Assembly: GCF_900141805.1 (NCBI RefSeq) | Contig: NZ_FQYN01000007.1 | Location: 124,001-188,000 of the forward strand | Reading direction: 5' to 3' | Source of the DNA: Hymenobacter daecheongensis DSM 21074 | GTDB lineage: Bacteria; Bacteroidota; Bacteroidia; Cytophagales; Hymenobacteraceae | Length of the DNA stretch: 64,000 nucleotides | Shown here: one piece after another, positions 1 to 7,965 of the stretch | Layout of the letters: the number at the start of each line of letters is the position of its first letter | How positions within the stretch are numbered: position 1 is the stretch's first letter | The notes under the pieces: generated by a model | The model's database searches: none | What the model was told of the DNA's origin: nothing | The model's input: only the letters and a program-made list of their open reading frames with translations | Translations under genes and position numbers: made by a program

Positions 1-31
1 GGCGGCCAAGGGCGAAATCTACCCGCGCTAG
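1..31 (+). CDS. C-terminal tail of an upstream gene (partial)
   Basis: The first bases read in frame 2 as AAKGEIYPR followed by TAG at 29-31. This may be the end of a gene that begins before the window. Nine residues are too few to name a product, and the only support is an open frame running off the edge just ahead of queE. Confidence 0.25.
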   Translation, partial: AAKGEIYPR

Positions 32-193
32 CCTGGAGTTATTCCCCGCCAACCTTTTAAACCTGCGCGGGTTGTCGTAATTTTGAGGTCCGGTTTCCGC
101 AACCGGCTGGGGTGCTTCGGCAGCCGGGCCGGTTGCGGAAATCGGACTTACCTTTTTCCTCTCGTTTTGCTGCACGTACTTCCCGTTACGTCG

Positions 194-817
194 GTGCCCC
201 TGGCCGCAGAGCCGGCGGTGGCCGCGCTGCCCCTCATGGAGCAGTTCTACACCATTCAGGGCGAAGGCTATAATACGGGCCGCGCCGCCTACTTCCTGCG
301 CCTCGGCGGCTGCGACGTGGGCTGCGTGTGGTGCGATGTGAAGGAATCGTGGGACGCGGCGGCCCACCCGCGCGTGGCCATTGCCGATATGGTGGCCGCC
401 GTGGTGCAGCATCCCGGCCGCAACGTGGTGATTACGGGCGGTGAGCCGCTGATGCACGACCTGACCGACCTGACGGCCGCCCTGCACGCGGCTGGCTGCC
501 AGAACTGGATTGAAACCTCCGGCGCGTATCCGCTCAGCGGGGCCTGGGACTGGATCTGCGTATCGCCCAAGAAGTTCAAAGCCCCGCTGCCCGACGTACT
601 GCGGCAGGCCCACGAGCTGAAAATTATCGTCTTCAACCAGAGTGATTTTAAGTGGGCTGAGGAGCACGCCGCTCAAGTGGGCGGGCACACGCGCCTGTAC
701 CTGCAGCCCGAATGGAGCCGCGCCGCCCAAATGACCCCACTCATAGTGGATTACGTGAAAAAAAATCCGCGCTGGCAGGTGTCATTGCAGACGCATAAAT
801 ACCTCGATATTCCGTAG
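194..817 (+). CDS. queE: 7-carboxy-7-deazaguanine synthase (QueE), radical SAM
   Basis: QueE converts 6-carboxy-tetrahydropterin to 7-carboxy-7-deazaguanine, the ring-contraction step of queuosine/preQ0 synthesis. The sequence shows the QueE opening MEQFYTIQGEGYNTGR and then the radical-SAM cluster motif CDVGCVWC (C-x3-C-x2-C), followed by the glycine-rich VVITGGEPL strand that contacts SAM. The open frame extends up to 83, but that extension is Arg/Cys-rich and unlike the family. A GTG at 194 gives about 207 residues, close to the usual size for Bacteroidota QueE; ATG 236 is the other candidate. The next gene begins 11 bases after the stop, so the two are probably co-transcribed. No other queuosine gene is in the window. 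Confidence 0.9.
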   Translation: MPLAAEPAVAALPLMEQFYTIQGEGYNTGRAAYFLRLGGCDVGCVWCDVKESWDAAAHPRVAIADMVAAVVQHPGRNVVITGGEPLMHDLTDLTAALHAAGCQNWIETSGAYPLSGAWDWICVSPKKFKAPLPDVLRQAHELKIIVFNQSDFKWAEEHAAQVGGHTRLYLQPEWSRAAQMTPLIVDYVKKNPRWQVSLQTHKYLDIP

Positions 818-828
818 CTTCCGGCCCT

Positions 829-2775
829 ATGCGCGGTCTGCTACCTGTCCTGTTTTTATCCGTTGTGCTTAGTCTGCTGCCCGCTGGTGCGGTAGTGGCT
901 CAGAGTAAGCCTATTAGCAATGCCAAAGCCCGCAATCTGTTTGAGAAAGCGCAGGAGCAGGCCAAAGAGCGCCACTTCGATAAGGCCATTGAAACCCTGA
1001 CGGTTCTTAATCAGAAGTTTCCGTCGCTGGGCGAGCCGTATCTACTGAAGGGGTCCCTGCTGAAGGCGATGGGCGAGAACCAGGGCGCTTTTGAAGCCTA
1101 CCGCGACGGCCTGGGTAAGCTACCGTTCAATCCGGCCCGCTCCCTCGACTACTACACGCTGGCCGACCTGGCCATCAGCTTTGGCGACTACGCTACGGCC
1201 GGTGAGAACTACCGGCGCTACGTCAAAACGGCCCCCAAGGGCCATCGGCTCGTGTTTCGGGCCCAGCGCCAGCTTCTGAACTGTGACTTCGCCCTCAAGG
1301 CTATGGCCAGCCCGGTCGGCATCACGCCCGCGCGGCTGGCCGAGCCGCTGAACACCTTTCGCTTCCAGTATTTCCCGGCCCTCACCGCCGACAACCGCTT
1401 TCTGCTCTATACGGCACGCCCCACCGCCCAGAGCGACGAGGACCTGTACATTGCCAAGCAGAACAAAGACGGTTCCCTGGGCCAGCCCGTGCCCATTTCC
1501 CCTGCCATCAATTCGCCCTACAACGAGGGCGCGGGCACGATTTCGGGCGATGGCAAAACCCTGGTATTTGCCTCCTGCGACCGGCCCAATGCCGTAGGCA
1601 ACTGCGACTTATACATCTCGCGGCGCACCGGCAACAACTGGAGCAAGCCCCAGAATCTGGGCCGTAACGTAAACTCGGTAGAGTGGGACTCGCAGCCCAC
1701 GCTCTCGGCCGATGGGCGCACGCTGTACTTCACCTCCACGCGCCGGGGCGGTAAGGGTCAGGAAGACCTCTATGTGACCACCCTGCAGCCCGATGGCACC
1801 TGGAGCCCGGCCCGCAACCTGGGCGAGCCCGTGAACACGCCGGGCAAGGATATGGCCCCCTTCATTCATGCCAGCGGCACCACACTCTACTACGTCACCG
1901 ATGGGCTGGTAGGCATGGGCGGGCTTGATGTGTACCGCTGCGAGCTACAGGCACCCAATGGCAAGTGGAGCGACCCACAAAACCTAGGCTATCCGCTCAA
2001 TACGTTTGAAAACGAAGCCTCGCTGTTCATTTCTTCCGATAACCGCCGGGGCTTCTGCTCCCGCTCGCGGGCTACGGAGCCGGGCGTGAAGTCGGAGCGG
2101 GAGCGGCCGGTGGAGCTGTTCGGCTTCGAGGTGCCCCCGCCCGTGCGAGCCCGCGAAACCAGCACTTACACCCAGGGCCGCGTATTCGATGCCATCACCA
2201 AAAAGCCCATCAAGGCCGACGTGCAGCTCTACGACCTGCTCACCGACGAGCTGACCCAGTACGTAACCTCCGACCCCGAAGACGGCGACTATACCGTGGT
2301 GCTGAACGAGGGCCGCCAGTACGCCATGTACGCCGCCGCCGATAAGTACCTGATGAAAAGTCTGAGCTTCGATTACTCCGACAAGCGCAGCTTCGACCCG
2401 CTCACGCTGGATATCTATCTGGAGCCGCTCCGTGCCGGCCGCAGCATCGTGCTGAACAACCTGTTTTTCGATACCAATCAGTTCGACCTCAAGCCCAAGT
2501 CGCGCACGGAGCTGAACCGGCTGATTCAGTTCATGCGCCAGTACCAGGACGTGGCTGTGGAGATATCCGGCCATACGGATGATGTGGGCGCCGATGCCGA
2601 CAACATCACCCTGTCGCAGAACCGGGCGCGTTCCGTGTACACGTATCTGGTGGAGCATGGCGTGAAGGCCGCCCGCCTGCGCTTTAAAGGCTACGGCGAA
2701 ACCAAGCCGCTGATTGCTAACGATACCGAGCAGCACCGGCAGCAAAACCGGCGCATCGAGTTCCGGATTCTGTAG
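829..2775 (+). CDS. OmpA-family envelope protein with TPR, PD40 propeller and CarboxypepD_reg domains
   Basis: A 648-residue exported protein anchoring peptidoglycan to the outer membrane region. Domains in order: signal peptide (about 1-24, cut after VVA-Q); TPR-like helices (30-150, KAIETLTVLNQKFPSLGEPYLLKG); a PD40/WD40-like propeller (170-430) with repeats such as ADNRFLLYTA, GDGKTLVFAS and ADGRTLYFTS; a carboxypeptidase-regulatory-like beta sandwich (about 448-530); and a C-terminal OmpA domain (about 540-648) with the peptidoglycan-binding signature ISGHTDDVG...NRARSVYTYLVEHGV. This architecture is typical of Bacteroidota and resembles PorE-type proteins of the T9SS, but it is also used by many unrelated OmpA proteins, so a PorE role is only a possibility. 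It follows queE by 11 bases and ends at a strong hairpin terminator. Confidence 0.88.
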   Translation: MRGLLPVLFLSVVLSLLPAGAVVAQSKPISNAKARNLFEKAQEQAKERHFDKAIETLTVLNQKFPSLGEPYLLKGSLLKAMGENQGAFEAYRDGLGKLPFNPARSLDYYTLADLAISFGDYATAGENYRRYVKTAPKGHRLVFRAQRQLLNCDFALKAMASPVGITPARLAEPLNTFRFQYFPALTADNRFLLYTARPTAQSDEDLYIAKQNKDGSLGQPVPISPAINSPYNEGAGTISGDGKTLVFASCDRPNAVGNCDLYISRRTGNNWSKPQNLGRNVNSVEWDSQPTLSADGRTLYFTSTRRGGKGQEDLYVTTLQPDGTWSPARNLGEPVNTPGKDMAPFIHASGTTLYYVTDGLVGMGGLDVYRCELQAPNGKWSDPQNLGYPLNTFENEASLFISSDNRRGFCSRSRATEPGVKSERERPVELFGFEVPPPVRARETSTYTQGRVFDAITKKPIKADVQLYDLLTDELTQYVTSDPEDGDYTVVLNEGRQYAMYAAADKYLMKSLSFDYSDKRSFDPLTLDIYLEPLRAGRSIVLNNLFFDTNQFDLKPKSRTELNRLIQFMRQYQDVAVEISGHTDDVGADADNITLSQNRARSVYTYLVEHGVKAARLRFKGYGETKPLIANDTEQHRQQNRRIEFRIL

Positions 2776-2804
2776 CTGCACAGCCTTTTTAGCTGATTTT
2801 CAGA

Positions 2805-2834
2805 CCCTGTCACTACCTGTGACAGGGTTTTTTT
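2805..2834 (+). terminator. Rho-independent terminator of the queE-ompA unit
   Basis: A perfect 9-bp stem (2805-2813 with 2819-2827, CCCTGTCAC/GTGACAGGG) with a 5-base loop is followed directly by seven T residues. Confidence 0.9.
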
Positions 2835-2930
2835 GATTGTAGTATTCCTTTTTTCTGGGATTTTTAGCGAGTTGATAATGAGTAGGGTAGGGGAGTCGCA
2901 TCAAAGCTTTAAAGTAGAATAGTTATAAAA

Positions 2931-2965
2931 AATCTTTTTATTTTTAAATAAAAAGATTATCTTTG
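2931..2965 (+). promoter_or_regulatory. Promoter with overlapping 13-bp palindrome
   Basis: A perfect 13-bp inverted repeat with a 2-base spacer (2931-2943 and 2946-2958) runs into TATCTTTG at 2958-2965, a full match to the Bacteroidota -7 box TAnnTTTG. The -33 position reads TTT rather than TTG. The palindrome fills the spacer between the two promoter elements, where an operator would sit. A leader of roughly 120 bases then reaches the ATG at 3095. The promoter box is well supported; the operator role is inference. Confidence 0.6.
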
Positions 2966-3094
2966 GGTATTCGGTTTCCCCGGCAAATCAGCAGCAAGGG
3001 TTTTACTGCGCAGCTTTCCTTCACTCCTAAATCAAGATCACCCCATCATTTGCACGCTTTTTCACTTTCTAACCTTCCCAAACCGTTCACCACA

Positions 3095-3460
3095 ATGAAA
3101 AAAGCATCCATTTTCGCCTTTATGCTTCTGGGCCTACAGGTAGCGGCCCTGGCCGCCAATTCTGATGGCCCGGTAGCCATTCAGAACCGCGCCACGACCA
3201 TGACGCGCTCCATGTCCGGCAAGGTGCAGCTCGATGAAGGCCAATACCTGAAAGTAAAGCTCCTCAACATCCAGATGCTGACCGAATCCGAGGACTTGAA
3301 AATCCGTTTTGCTGCCGATCCGGCCATTCTGGATCAGCACTTGGCCGAAGCCCAGATGCGTTATGAGATGGACCTTGCCTCCTTGCTGCGGCCCAAGCAG
3401 GTAGCCATGTATCAACAGTCTCGCATGAGCATGACTGCCTTGGGCAGCCCCTCGCGCTAG
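3095..3460 (+). CDS. Small secreted LxPxQ-type protein, family member 1
   Basis: A 121-residue exported protein of unknown function. ATG 3095 is chosen over the frame opening at 2963 because it starts a clean signal peptide (MKKASIFAFMLLGLQVAALA) and leaves room for the promoter at 2958. The mature part is mostly helical, with the core VQLDEGQYLKVKLLNIQML, a second helix HLAEAQMRYEMDLASLL and the tail LRPKQVAMY. Core and tail recur in the genes at 3708, 17111 and 17801. The L-x-P-x-Q ending recalls the LTxxQ repeats of Spy/CpxP periplasmic proteins, but the match is too weak to assign a function. It is a single-gene unit with its own promoter and terminator. Confidence 0.8.
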   Translation: MKKASIFAFMLLGLQVAALAANSDGPVAIQNRATTMTRSMSGKVQLDEGQYLKVKLLNIQMLTESEDLKIRFAADPAILDQHLAEAQMRYEMDLASLLRPKQVAMYQQSRMSMTALGSPSR

Positions 3461-3479
3461 ATTGCTCCGCGTCTCCGGA

Positions 3480-3508
3480 AAAAAAGCCCGCCGTAAGCGG
3501 GCTTTTTT
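3480..3508 (+). terminator. Hairpin terminator after secreted protein 1
   Basis: A perfect 12-bp inverted repeat (3480-3491 with 3497-3508) has a GCCCGC/GCGGGC core, an A-tract before it and a T-tract after it, so it could act in both directions. It starts 19 bases after the stop codon. Confidence 0.88.
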
Positions 3509-3707
3509 GTTGGCCGCCCTAGACTGAGAACTTGAAGAGGCAGCACAACCACCTAATGGTATCGGTGGTATAACTATTATTGTTTTATAAGTATTTAATT
3601 ATAAAAAATGTTTCAATTGTGTAAAATTTAAGCTATGTTTACTCAACCTAACAACCCGACCCCCAGCATTTTCTTTCCAAACTCACTTCTTACCAATCTT
3701 CAACCGT

Positions 3708-4073
3708 ATGAAAAAGCTTTACACCACTGCCTGTCTGCTGCTCATGCTTGGTGCACCGCTACTGCGGGCCCAGAACGTGACTTCCTCCGATGCGGTCCTG
3801 CACGAGCGGGTTACCTCGGTTTCGCGGCGCATTGCTGCCACTGCCCAGCTTAATGAGGGGCAGTATGTGCATGTGAAGCGATTGAACCTGGTGATGATAA
3901 CGGAACTGGAATCCATCAAGAGCCGGTTTGCCGCCACGCCCGCCGTTATGGATGAGAAGCTGGCCGAACTGCAGGCCCGCTACGACTGGGACCTAGCTGC
4001 CCTGCTGAAGCCGCAGCAGCTGGCTGCCTACAACAAAGCCAAGCTCAGCACGTTGGCCCTGAGTGGCAACTGA
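3708..4073 (+). CDS. Small secreted LxPxQ-type protein, family member 2
   Basis: This 121-residue tandem paralogue of the preceding gene has the same length. It has a signal peptide (MKKLYTTACLLLMLGAPLLRA), then AQLNEGQYVHVKRLNLVMI, KLAELQARYDWDLAALL and the tail LKPQQLAAY. Conserved with member 1 are the T-x-x-x-R opening of the first helix, the E-G-Q-Y core, the ..RFAA.PA.. linker and the L-x-P-x-Q end. Function is unknown; it is probably periplasmic or surface-exposed. The upstream 200 bases are AT-rich (TATGTTTA at 3634 is one base off a -7 box), and a 24-bp hairpin follows, so it is expressed separately from member 1. Confidence 0.8.
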   Translation: MKKLYTTACLLLMLGAPLLRAQNVTSSDAVLHERVTSVSRRIAATAQLNEGQYVHVKRLNLVMITELESIKSRFAATPAVMDEKLAELQARYDWDLAALLKPQQLAAYNKAKLSTLALSGN

Positions 4074-4086
4074 TTCTGGCAATGCA

Positions 4087-4135
4087 GTACGCCCACAAAA
4101 AAGCCCGCTCCGAGCGGGCTTTTTTGTGGGCGTAC
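4087..4135. terminator. Perfect 24-bp bidirectional terminator
   Basis: The arms 4087-4110 and 4112-4135 are exact reverse complements around a single base, with a GCCCGCTC/GAGCGGGC core flanked by A6 and T6. It lies between the convergent secreted-protein gene (stop 4073) and gltA (stop 4153) and can serve both. Confidence 0.92.
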
Positions 4136-4152
4136 AATAAGATTCGCCGTTC

Positions 4153-5439
4153 TTAGCGCTTCTCGATGCTGACGTAGTCGCGCTCCAACTCGCCGGTGTA
4201 GATCTGGCGCGGACGGCCAATTGGCTCTTTGTTTTCGCGCATTTCTTTCCACTGGGCAATCCAGCCGGGCAGACGGCCCAGGGCAAACATCACCGTGAAC
4301 ATCTCGGTCGGGATGCCGATGGCGCGGTAGATGATGCCGGAATAGAAGTCGACGTTGGGATACAGCTTACGCTCAACGAAATACGGGTCGGTGAGGGCGG
4401 CCTGTTCCAGCTCCTGCGCAATCTTCAGCAGCGGGTCCTCAATGCCCAGCGCGGTCAGCACTTCGTCGGCGGCCTTCTTGATGATCTTGGCGCGCGGGTC
4501 GAAGTTCTTGTACACGCGGTGGCCAAAGCCCATCAGACGGAAACCGCTGGCTTTGTCCTTCGCTTTCTCCACCCACTTGGCCGTATCACCGCCGTCGGCC
4601 TGAATGGCCTGCAGCATTTCCAGCACCTCCTGGTTGGCACCGCCGTGCAGCGGGCCCCACAAGGCGTTGATGCCAGCCGAAACCGAGCCGTAGAGGCTGG
4701 CATTGGCCGAGCCCACCAGGCGCACTGTCGAGGTAGAACAGTTCTGCTCGTGGTCGGCGTGCAGAATCAGCAGCTTGTTGAGGGCACTAACCACTTTGGG
4801 GTTGATTTCATACTTCTCCGTGGGGAAGCTGAACATCATGTACAGGAAGTTAGAGCAATAGTCGAGGTCGTTGCGCGGATAGTTCAGCGGGTGACCCATG
4901 TTGTTTTTGTACGTCCAAGCCGCAATGGTGGGCATTTTCGCCATCAGGCGAATGACGTTCAAATCAATTTCCTCCTTGCTCAGATCGGGCGAAACGCTTT
5001 CGGGGTAGAAGGCGGTGAGCGAGCAGATCAGGCTGCTCAGAATGGCCATGGGGTGGGCCGCCGACGGGAAGCCGTCGAAAATCTTGCGCACATCCTCGTG
5101 TACCAGCGTGTGCTTGGTAATCTGGTGGCTGAAATCGTCCAACTCGGCCTGGGTGGGCAGCTTGCCATAGATCAGCAGGTAAGCCACTTCCATGAAGCTG
5201 GAGTTTTCGGCCAGCTGCTCAATGGGGTAGCCACGGTAGCGCAGAATGCCTTCTTCGCCGTCGAGGAAAGTAATGGCGCTTTTGGTGGCACCGGTATTCT
5301 TGTAGCCCGAATCGATGGTGATGTAGCCGGTTTGGTCGCGAAGCTTGGCAATGTCAATTGCCTTCTCGTGTTCGGTACCTTCGATGACGGGATACGGGTA
5401 GGATTTCCCGTCGAGGATAATCTCAGCAGACTCTGCCAT
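4153..5439 (-). CDS. gltA: Citrate synthase
   Basis: Condenses oxaloacetate and acetyl-CoA to citrate, the entry step of the TCA cycle, in the cytoplasm. The 428-residue protein has the type II (GltA) length, including the N-terminal beta region. The catalytic triad is visible: His265 in ALWGPLHGGANQ, His307 in GFGHRVYKNFDPRA and Asp364 in NVDFYSG. ATG at 5439 fits the family start. It is a single-gene unit facing the secreted-protein gene. A near-match to a -7 box on the minus strand (TAGTTTCG, about 5467-5474) is the likely promoter but differs at one conserved base. Confidence 0.97.
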   Translation of the reverse strand: MAESAEIILDGKSYPYPVIEGTEHEKAIDIAKLRDQTGYITIDSGYKNTGATKSAITFLDGEEGILRYRGYPIEQLAENSSFMEVAYLLIYGKLPTQAELDDFSHQITKHTLVHEDVRKIFDGFPSAAHPMAILSSLICSLTAFYPESVSPDLSKEEIDLNVIRLMAKMPTIAAWTYKNNMGHPLNYPRNDLDYCSNFLYMMFSFPTEKYEINPKVVSALNKLLILHADHEQNCSTSTVRLVGSANASLYGSVSAGINALWGPLHGGANQEVLEMLQAIQADGGDTAKWVEKAKDKASGFRLMGFGHRVYKNFDPRAKIIKKAADEVLTALGIEDPLLKIAQELEQAALTDPYFVERKLYPNVDFYSGIIYRAIGIPTEMFTVMFALGRLPGWIAQWKEMRENKEPIGRPRQIYTGELERDYVSIEKR

Positions 5440-5638
5440 AGGGGTTGGTTAGAGGGTGGTTGCGGGGCGAAACTAAAGAATTACCGGCAAGCCGGAAAGC
5501 TTCCCGGACTTTTGGACTCTCTTACTACAATTCGCCCCAGGGTGTTGTTTGAAAATGTAAAAGCTGAAAACCGGCCCAGGGGACCAAATACGCGGCTTGC
5601 CGAGCATTTTGGGCACAGGAGGCCAGCCAGAGGCCGGA

Positions 5639-7030
5639 TTATTTGCCGATGCAAAACTGCGTAAATATACTCGTGAGCAGGTCGTCGGACGAAATTTCGC
5701 CGGTTATTTCGCCCAGCGCGGCCAGGGCATGGCGCAGGTCGGCGGCCAGCAGCTCAGTGCCGACGCCGGCGGCCAGACCCCGTAAAACGCTGTCGAGCGC
5801 CGAATTGGTTTTTTCGAGGCTTTGGGCGTGACGCAAGTTTGTCACGATGGTAGCGGAGCCGAGTTGGTCGAGGCCCTCGCCGCGCACGCGCCGGAGCAGA
5901 GCCTGCTGCAAGTCGGGCAGGCCGTCGCCGCGGGAAGCGGCGATGAGCACGGTATCAGGCAGCGGTTCGAAGGCGGCTATTTCGAGGTCGGAAGCCACGT
6001 CGCGCTTGTTGCCAACGGCCAGCATCGGAATCTGCCGGCCGGGGTTCAGTGCTTCAATCTCGGCTTGAACTTCGGCGGGTGTTGTGCTCGTAATATCAAA
6101 TAGATACAAAAGCATAGCGGCCTGAGCGACGCGCTTTTTGGTGCGCTCCACCCCAATAGATTCTACCACATCCGTAGTGTCGCGTAGGCCGGCGGTATCG
6201 ACGAAGCGGAAGCGGATGCCCTCGATGCTGACCTCATCCTCGATCAGGTCGCGGGTGGTGCCGGCGATGGCCGACACGATAGCCCGCTCCTCGTTCAGCA
6301 GCGCGTTGAGCAGCGTCGATTTGCCCGCGTTGGGCTTGCCGGCAATGACAGTCGTGACGCCGTTTTTAATCACGTTGCCCAGCTCAAAGGAGCGAAGCAG
6401 GCGGCGCACCAGCGTCTGAATTTCCTGCAGCAATGCTACCAGCCCGGTGCGGTCGGCAAACTCTACGTCCTCTTCACCGAAGTCCAGCTCCAGCTCCAGC
6501 AGGGCGGCAAACTTCACCAGCTGGCCGCGCAGCTCGCGTAGCTCCTGCGAGAAGCCGCCGCGCATTTGTTGCATGGCCACCTGGTGCGAGAGGGCCGAAT
6601 CGGCGGCAATGAGGTCGGCCACGGCTTCGGCCTGGGCCAGATCGAAGGCCCCGTGCAGGAAGGCGCGCTTGGTGAACTCGCCGGCTTCGGCCAGGCGGGC
6701 CCCGTGGCGGGTGAGCAGGGCCAGAAGCTGCTGCACAATATAGTCGGAGCCGTGGCAGCTGATTTCGACCACATCTTCGCGGGTGTAGGAGTGCGGGCCG
6801 CGAAACAGGGAAACGACCACTTCATCCAGGATTCGCTCACCGTCGCGGATGGTGCCGAAATGCAGCGTATGGCTGGGCTGGGCGTGCAGGCGCTTGCCGG
6901 CAAACACGGCATCGGTGAGGGAAATGGCCTCCGGGCCCGAGAGGCGCAGCATGGCAATGGCCCCGGCACCCGGCGGCGTGGAGAGGGCGACTATGGTATC
7001 GGAAAGGGCAGGCGGTAGCGGAAGGGCCAC
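5639..7030 (-). CDS. mnmE: tRNA modification GTPase MnmE
   Basis: With MnmG it makes the 5-carboxymethylaminomethyl modification of U34 in several tRNAs. The 463-residue, full-length protein begins with a folate-binding domain (DTIVALSTPPGAGAIAMLRL). A helical domain is interrupted by a Ras-like G domain with G1 GKPNAGKS (231-238), G2 region TTRD (258-261), G3 DTAGLRDT (278-285) and G4 GNKRD (340-344). It ends in the catalytic C-I-G-K tetrapeptide with its essential Cys. The start at 7030 gives the family N-terminus. MnmG is not in this window. A -7 box on the minus strand lies 26 bases upstream. Confidence 0.97.
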   Translation of the reverse strand: MALPLPPALSDTIVALSTPPGAGAIAMLRLSGPEAISLTDAVFAGKRLHAQPSHTLHFGTIRDGERILDEVVVSLFRGPHSYTREDVVEISCHGSDYIVQQLLALLTRHGARLAEAGEFTKRAFLHGAFDLAQAEAVADLIAADSALSHQVAMQQMRGGFSQELRELRGQLVKFAALLELELDFGEEDVEFADRTGLVALLQEIQTLVRRLLRSFELGNVIKNGVTTVIAGKPNAGKSTLLNALLNEERAIVSAIAGTTRDLIEDEVSIEGIRFRFVDTAGLRDTTDVVESIGVERTKKRVAQAAMLLYLFDITSTTPAEVQAEIEALNPGRQIPMLAVGNKRDVASDLEIAAFEPLPDTVLIAASRGDGLPDLQQALLRRVRGEGLDQLGSATIVTNLRHAQSLEKTNSALDSVLRGLAAGVGTELLAADLRHALAALGEITGEISSDDLLTSIFTQFCIGK

Positions 7031-7055
7031 GGAATCGGGAAAAGAAAGCGAGCCG

Positions 7056-7063
7056 CAAATATA
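7056..7063 (-). promoter_or_regulatory. -7 promoter box for mnmE
   Basis: On the minus strand this reads TATATTTG, an exact TAnnTTTG, 26 bases ahead of the mnmE ATG. No TTG is found at the expected -33 spacing, so the call rests on the -7 element and position. Confidence 0.5.
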
Positions 7064-7140
7064 GATAACCGGGGGCCAGCCGGCGGAAATGCGTGCGGGG
7101 CTGCCGGGATGCTGCGCGCTACTTCAGCGAACTGCCGGCC

Positions 7141-7800
7141 TCAGCCAGCGATGAACAAGTTGCGGCTTACCTCCGCCGAAATCAAAGCAGTTGATTTGTT
7201 GTTGACTTTGATTTCTAATGAGTTATCAAAAGAGACTTTATCCAGAACTTCAAGACGGGCTCCTAAGCTCAACCCAACTTTATCGAGGTACTGCAGGAAG
7301 GGTGCGGAGGTGTTGCGGACGGCGACCAGCGTGCCACCATCGCCGGGTTCGAGGTCGGCCACGAGGCGGTTGCGGGGGCGCAGGATGGCTCCGTCTTCGG
7401 CCGGAATCGGGTCGCCGTGGGGGTCGAACTGCGGGAAGCCCAGAAACTCATCGAGCCGCCGTACCAGTAGCTCCGACTGCAGATGCTCCATTTCCTCCGC
7501 CACCTCATGCACTTCATCCCAGTTGAACCCGAGCTTCTGCACCAGAAACACTTCCCACAACCGATGCTTGCGGATGGTAAGCAGGGCCAGCCGCTGGCCC
7601 TCGTGGGTGAGCGACACGCCGCGGTAGCGCTGGTAGTGCAGCAGGCCTTTTTCGCCGAGGCGGCGCAGCATATCGGTGACCGAAGCCGCGCGAGTCTGAA
7701 GCACTTCCGCAATACGGTTGGTGCTCACCTCCACGCCCGGCTCTGCCTCTGAGAGCTTGTAGATGGCTTTTAGGTAATTTTCCTCGGTATAGCTCGGCAA
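7141..7800 (-). CDS. DtxR/MntR-family metal-dependent transcriptional repressor
   Basis: A cytoplasmic regulator expected to repress metal-uptake genes when loaded with Fe(II) or Mn(II). The 219 residues comprise an N-terminal winged helix (YTEENYLKAIYKL...DMLRRLGEKGLL), then the dimerisation and metal-site helices with H-R-L-W-E-V-F-L and the HEVAEEMEHL cluster, and a C-terminal FeoA/SH3-like domain from about residue 150. This three-domain layout is the IdeR/DtxR or long MntR form. The metal cannot be told from sequence, and no transporter target is adjacent. ATG 7800 matches the family start (MPSYTEENYLKAIYKL). A TTGAAT-rich repeat lies just upstream. Confidence 0.9.
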   Translation of the reverse strand: MPSYTEENYLKAIYKLSEAEPGVEVSTNRIAEVLQTRAASVTDMLRRLGEKGLLHYQRYRGVSLTHEGQRLALLTIRKHRLWEVFLVQKLGFNWDEVHEVAEEMEHLQSELLVRRLDEFLGFPQFDPHGDPIPAEDGAILRPRNRLVADLEPGDGGTLVAVRNTSAPFLQYLDKVGLSLGARLEVLDKVSFDNSLEIKVNNKSTALISAEVSRNLFIAG

Positions 7801-7811
7801 GGGAGAAAGGG

Positions 7812-7837
7812 TTGAATTTTGAGGGTTGAATGCTGAA
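7812..7837. repeat. TTGAAT-type AT-rich degenerate repeat, copy 1
   Basis: The 26 bases contain TTGAATTTTGAGGGTTGAAT and then GCTGAAT, a short run built on the word TTGAAT. Similar runs lie at 22912-22946 and 46545-46575, each immediately upstream of a minus-strand gene. Confidence 0.5.
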
Positions 7838-7875
7838 TCGTGAAGTCCGCATCCGGTGAAGCAAAGATTAACAAA

Positions 7876-7914
7876 AAACGGGGTAGCGGCGGCAAACTGC
7901 CCGCTACCCCGTTT
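7876..7914 (-). terminator. Terminator of fabH
   Basis: A perfect 14-bp stem (7876-7889 with 7901-7914, AAACGGGGTAGCGG) is followed on the minus strand by a T-run (A residues at 7873-7878). It lies about 50 bases beyond the fabH stop. Confidence 0.85.
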
Positions 7915-7965
7915 CGGAAGGTTGCGCGTCTGGGCAAATTGCCCGGCGCTTTCAGCCTGCCATCC

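Noticed and set aside
1984..2781. 265-residue open frame on the minus strand
   Set aside because: It lies inside the OmpA-family gene in the opposite direction, with His/Leu/Val-rich composition typical of antisense frames in GC-rich DNA.
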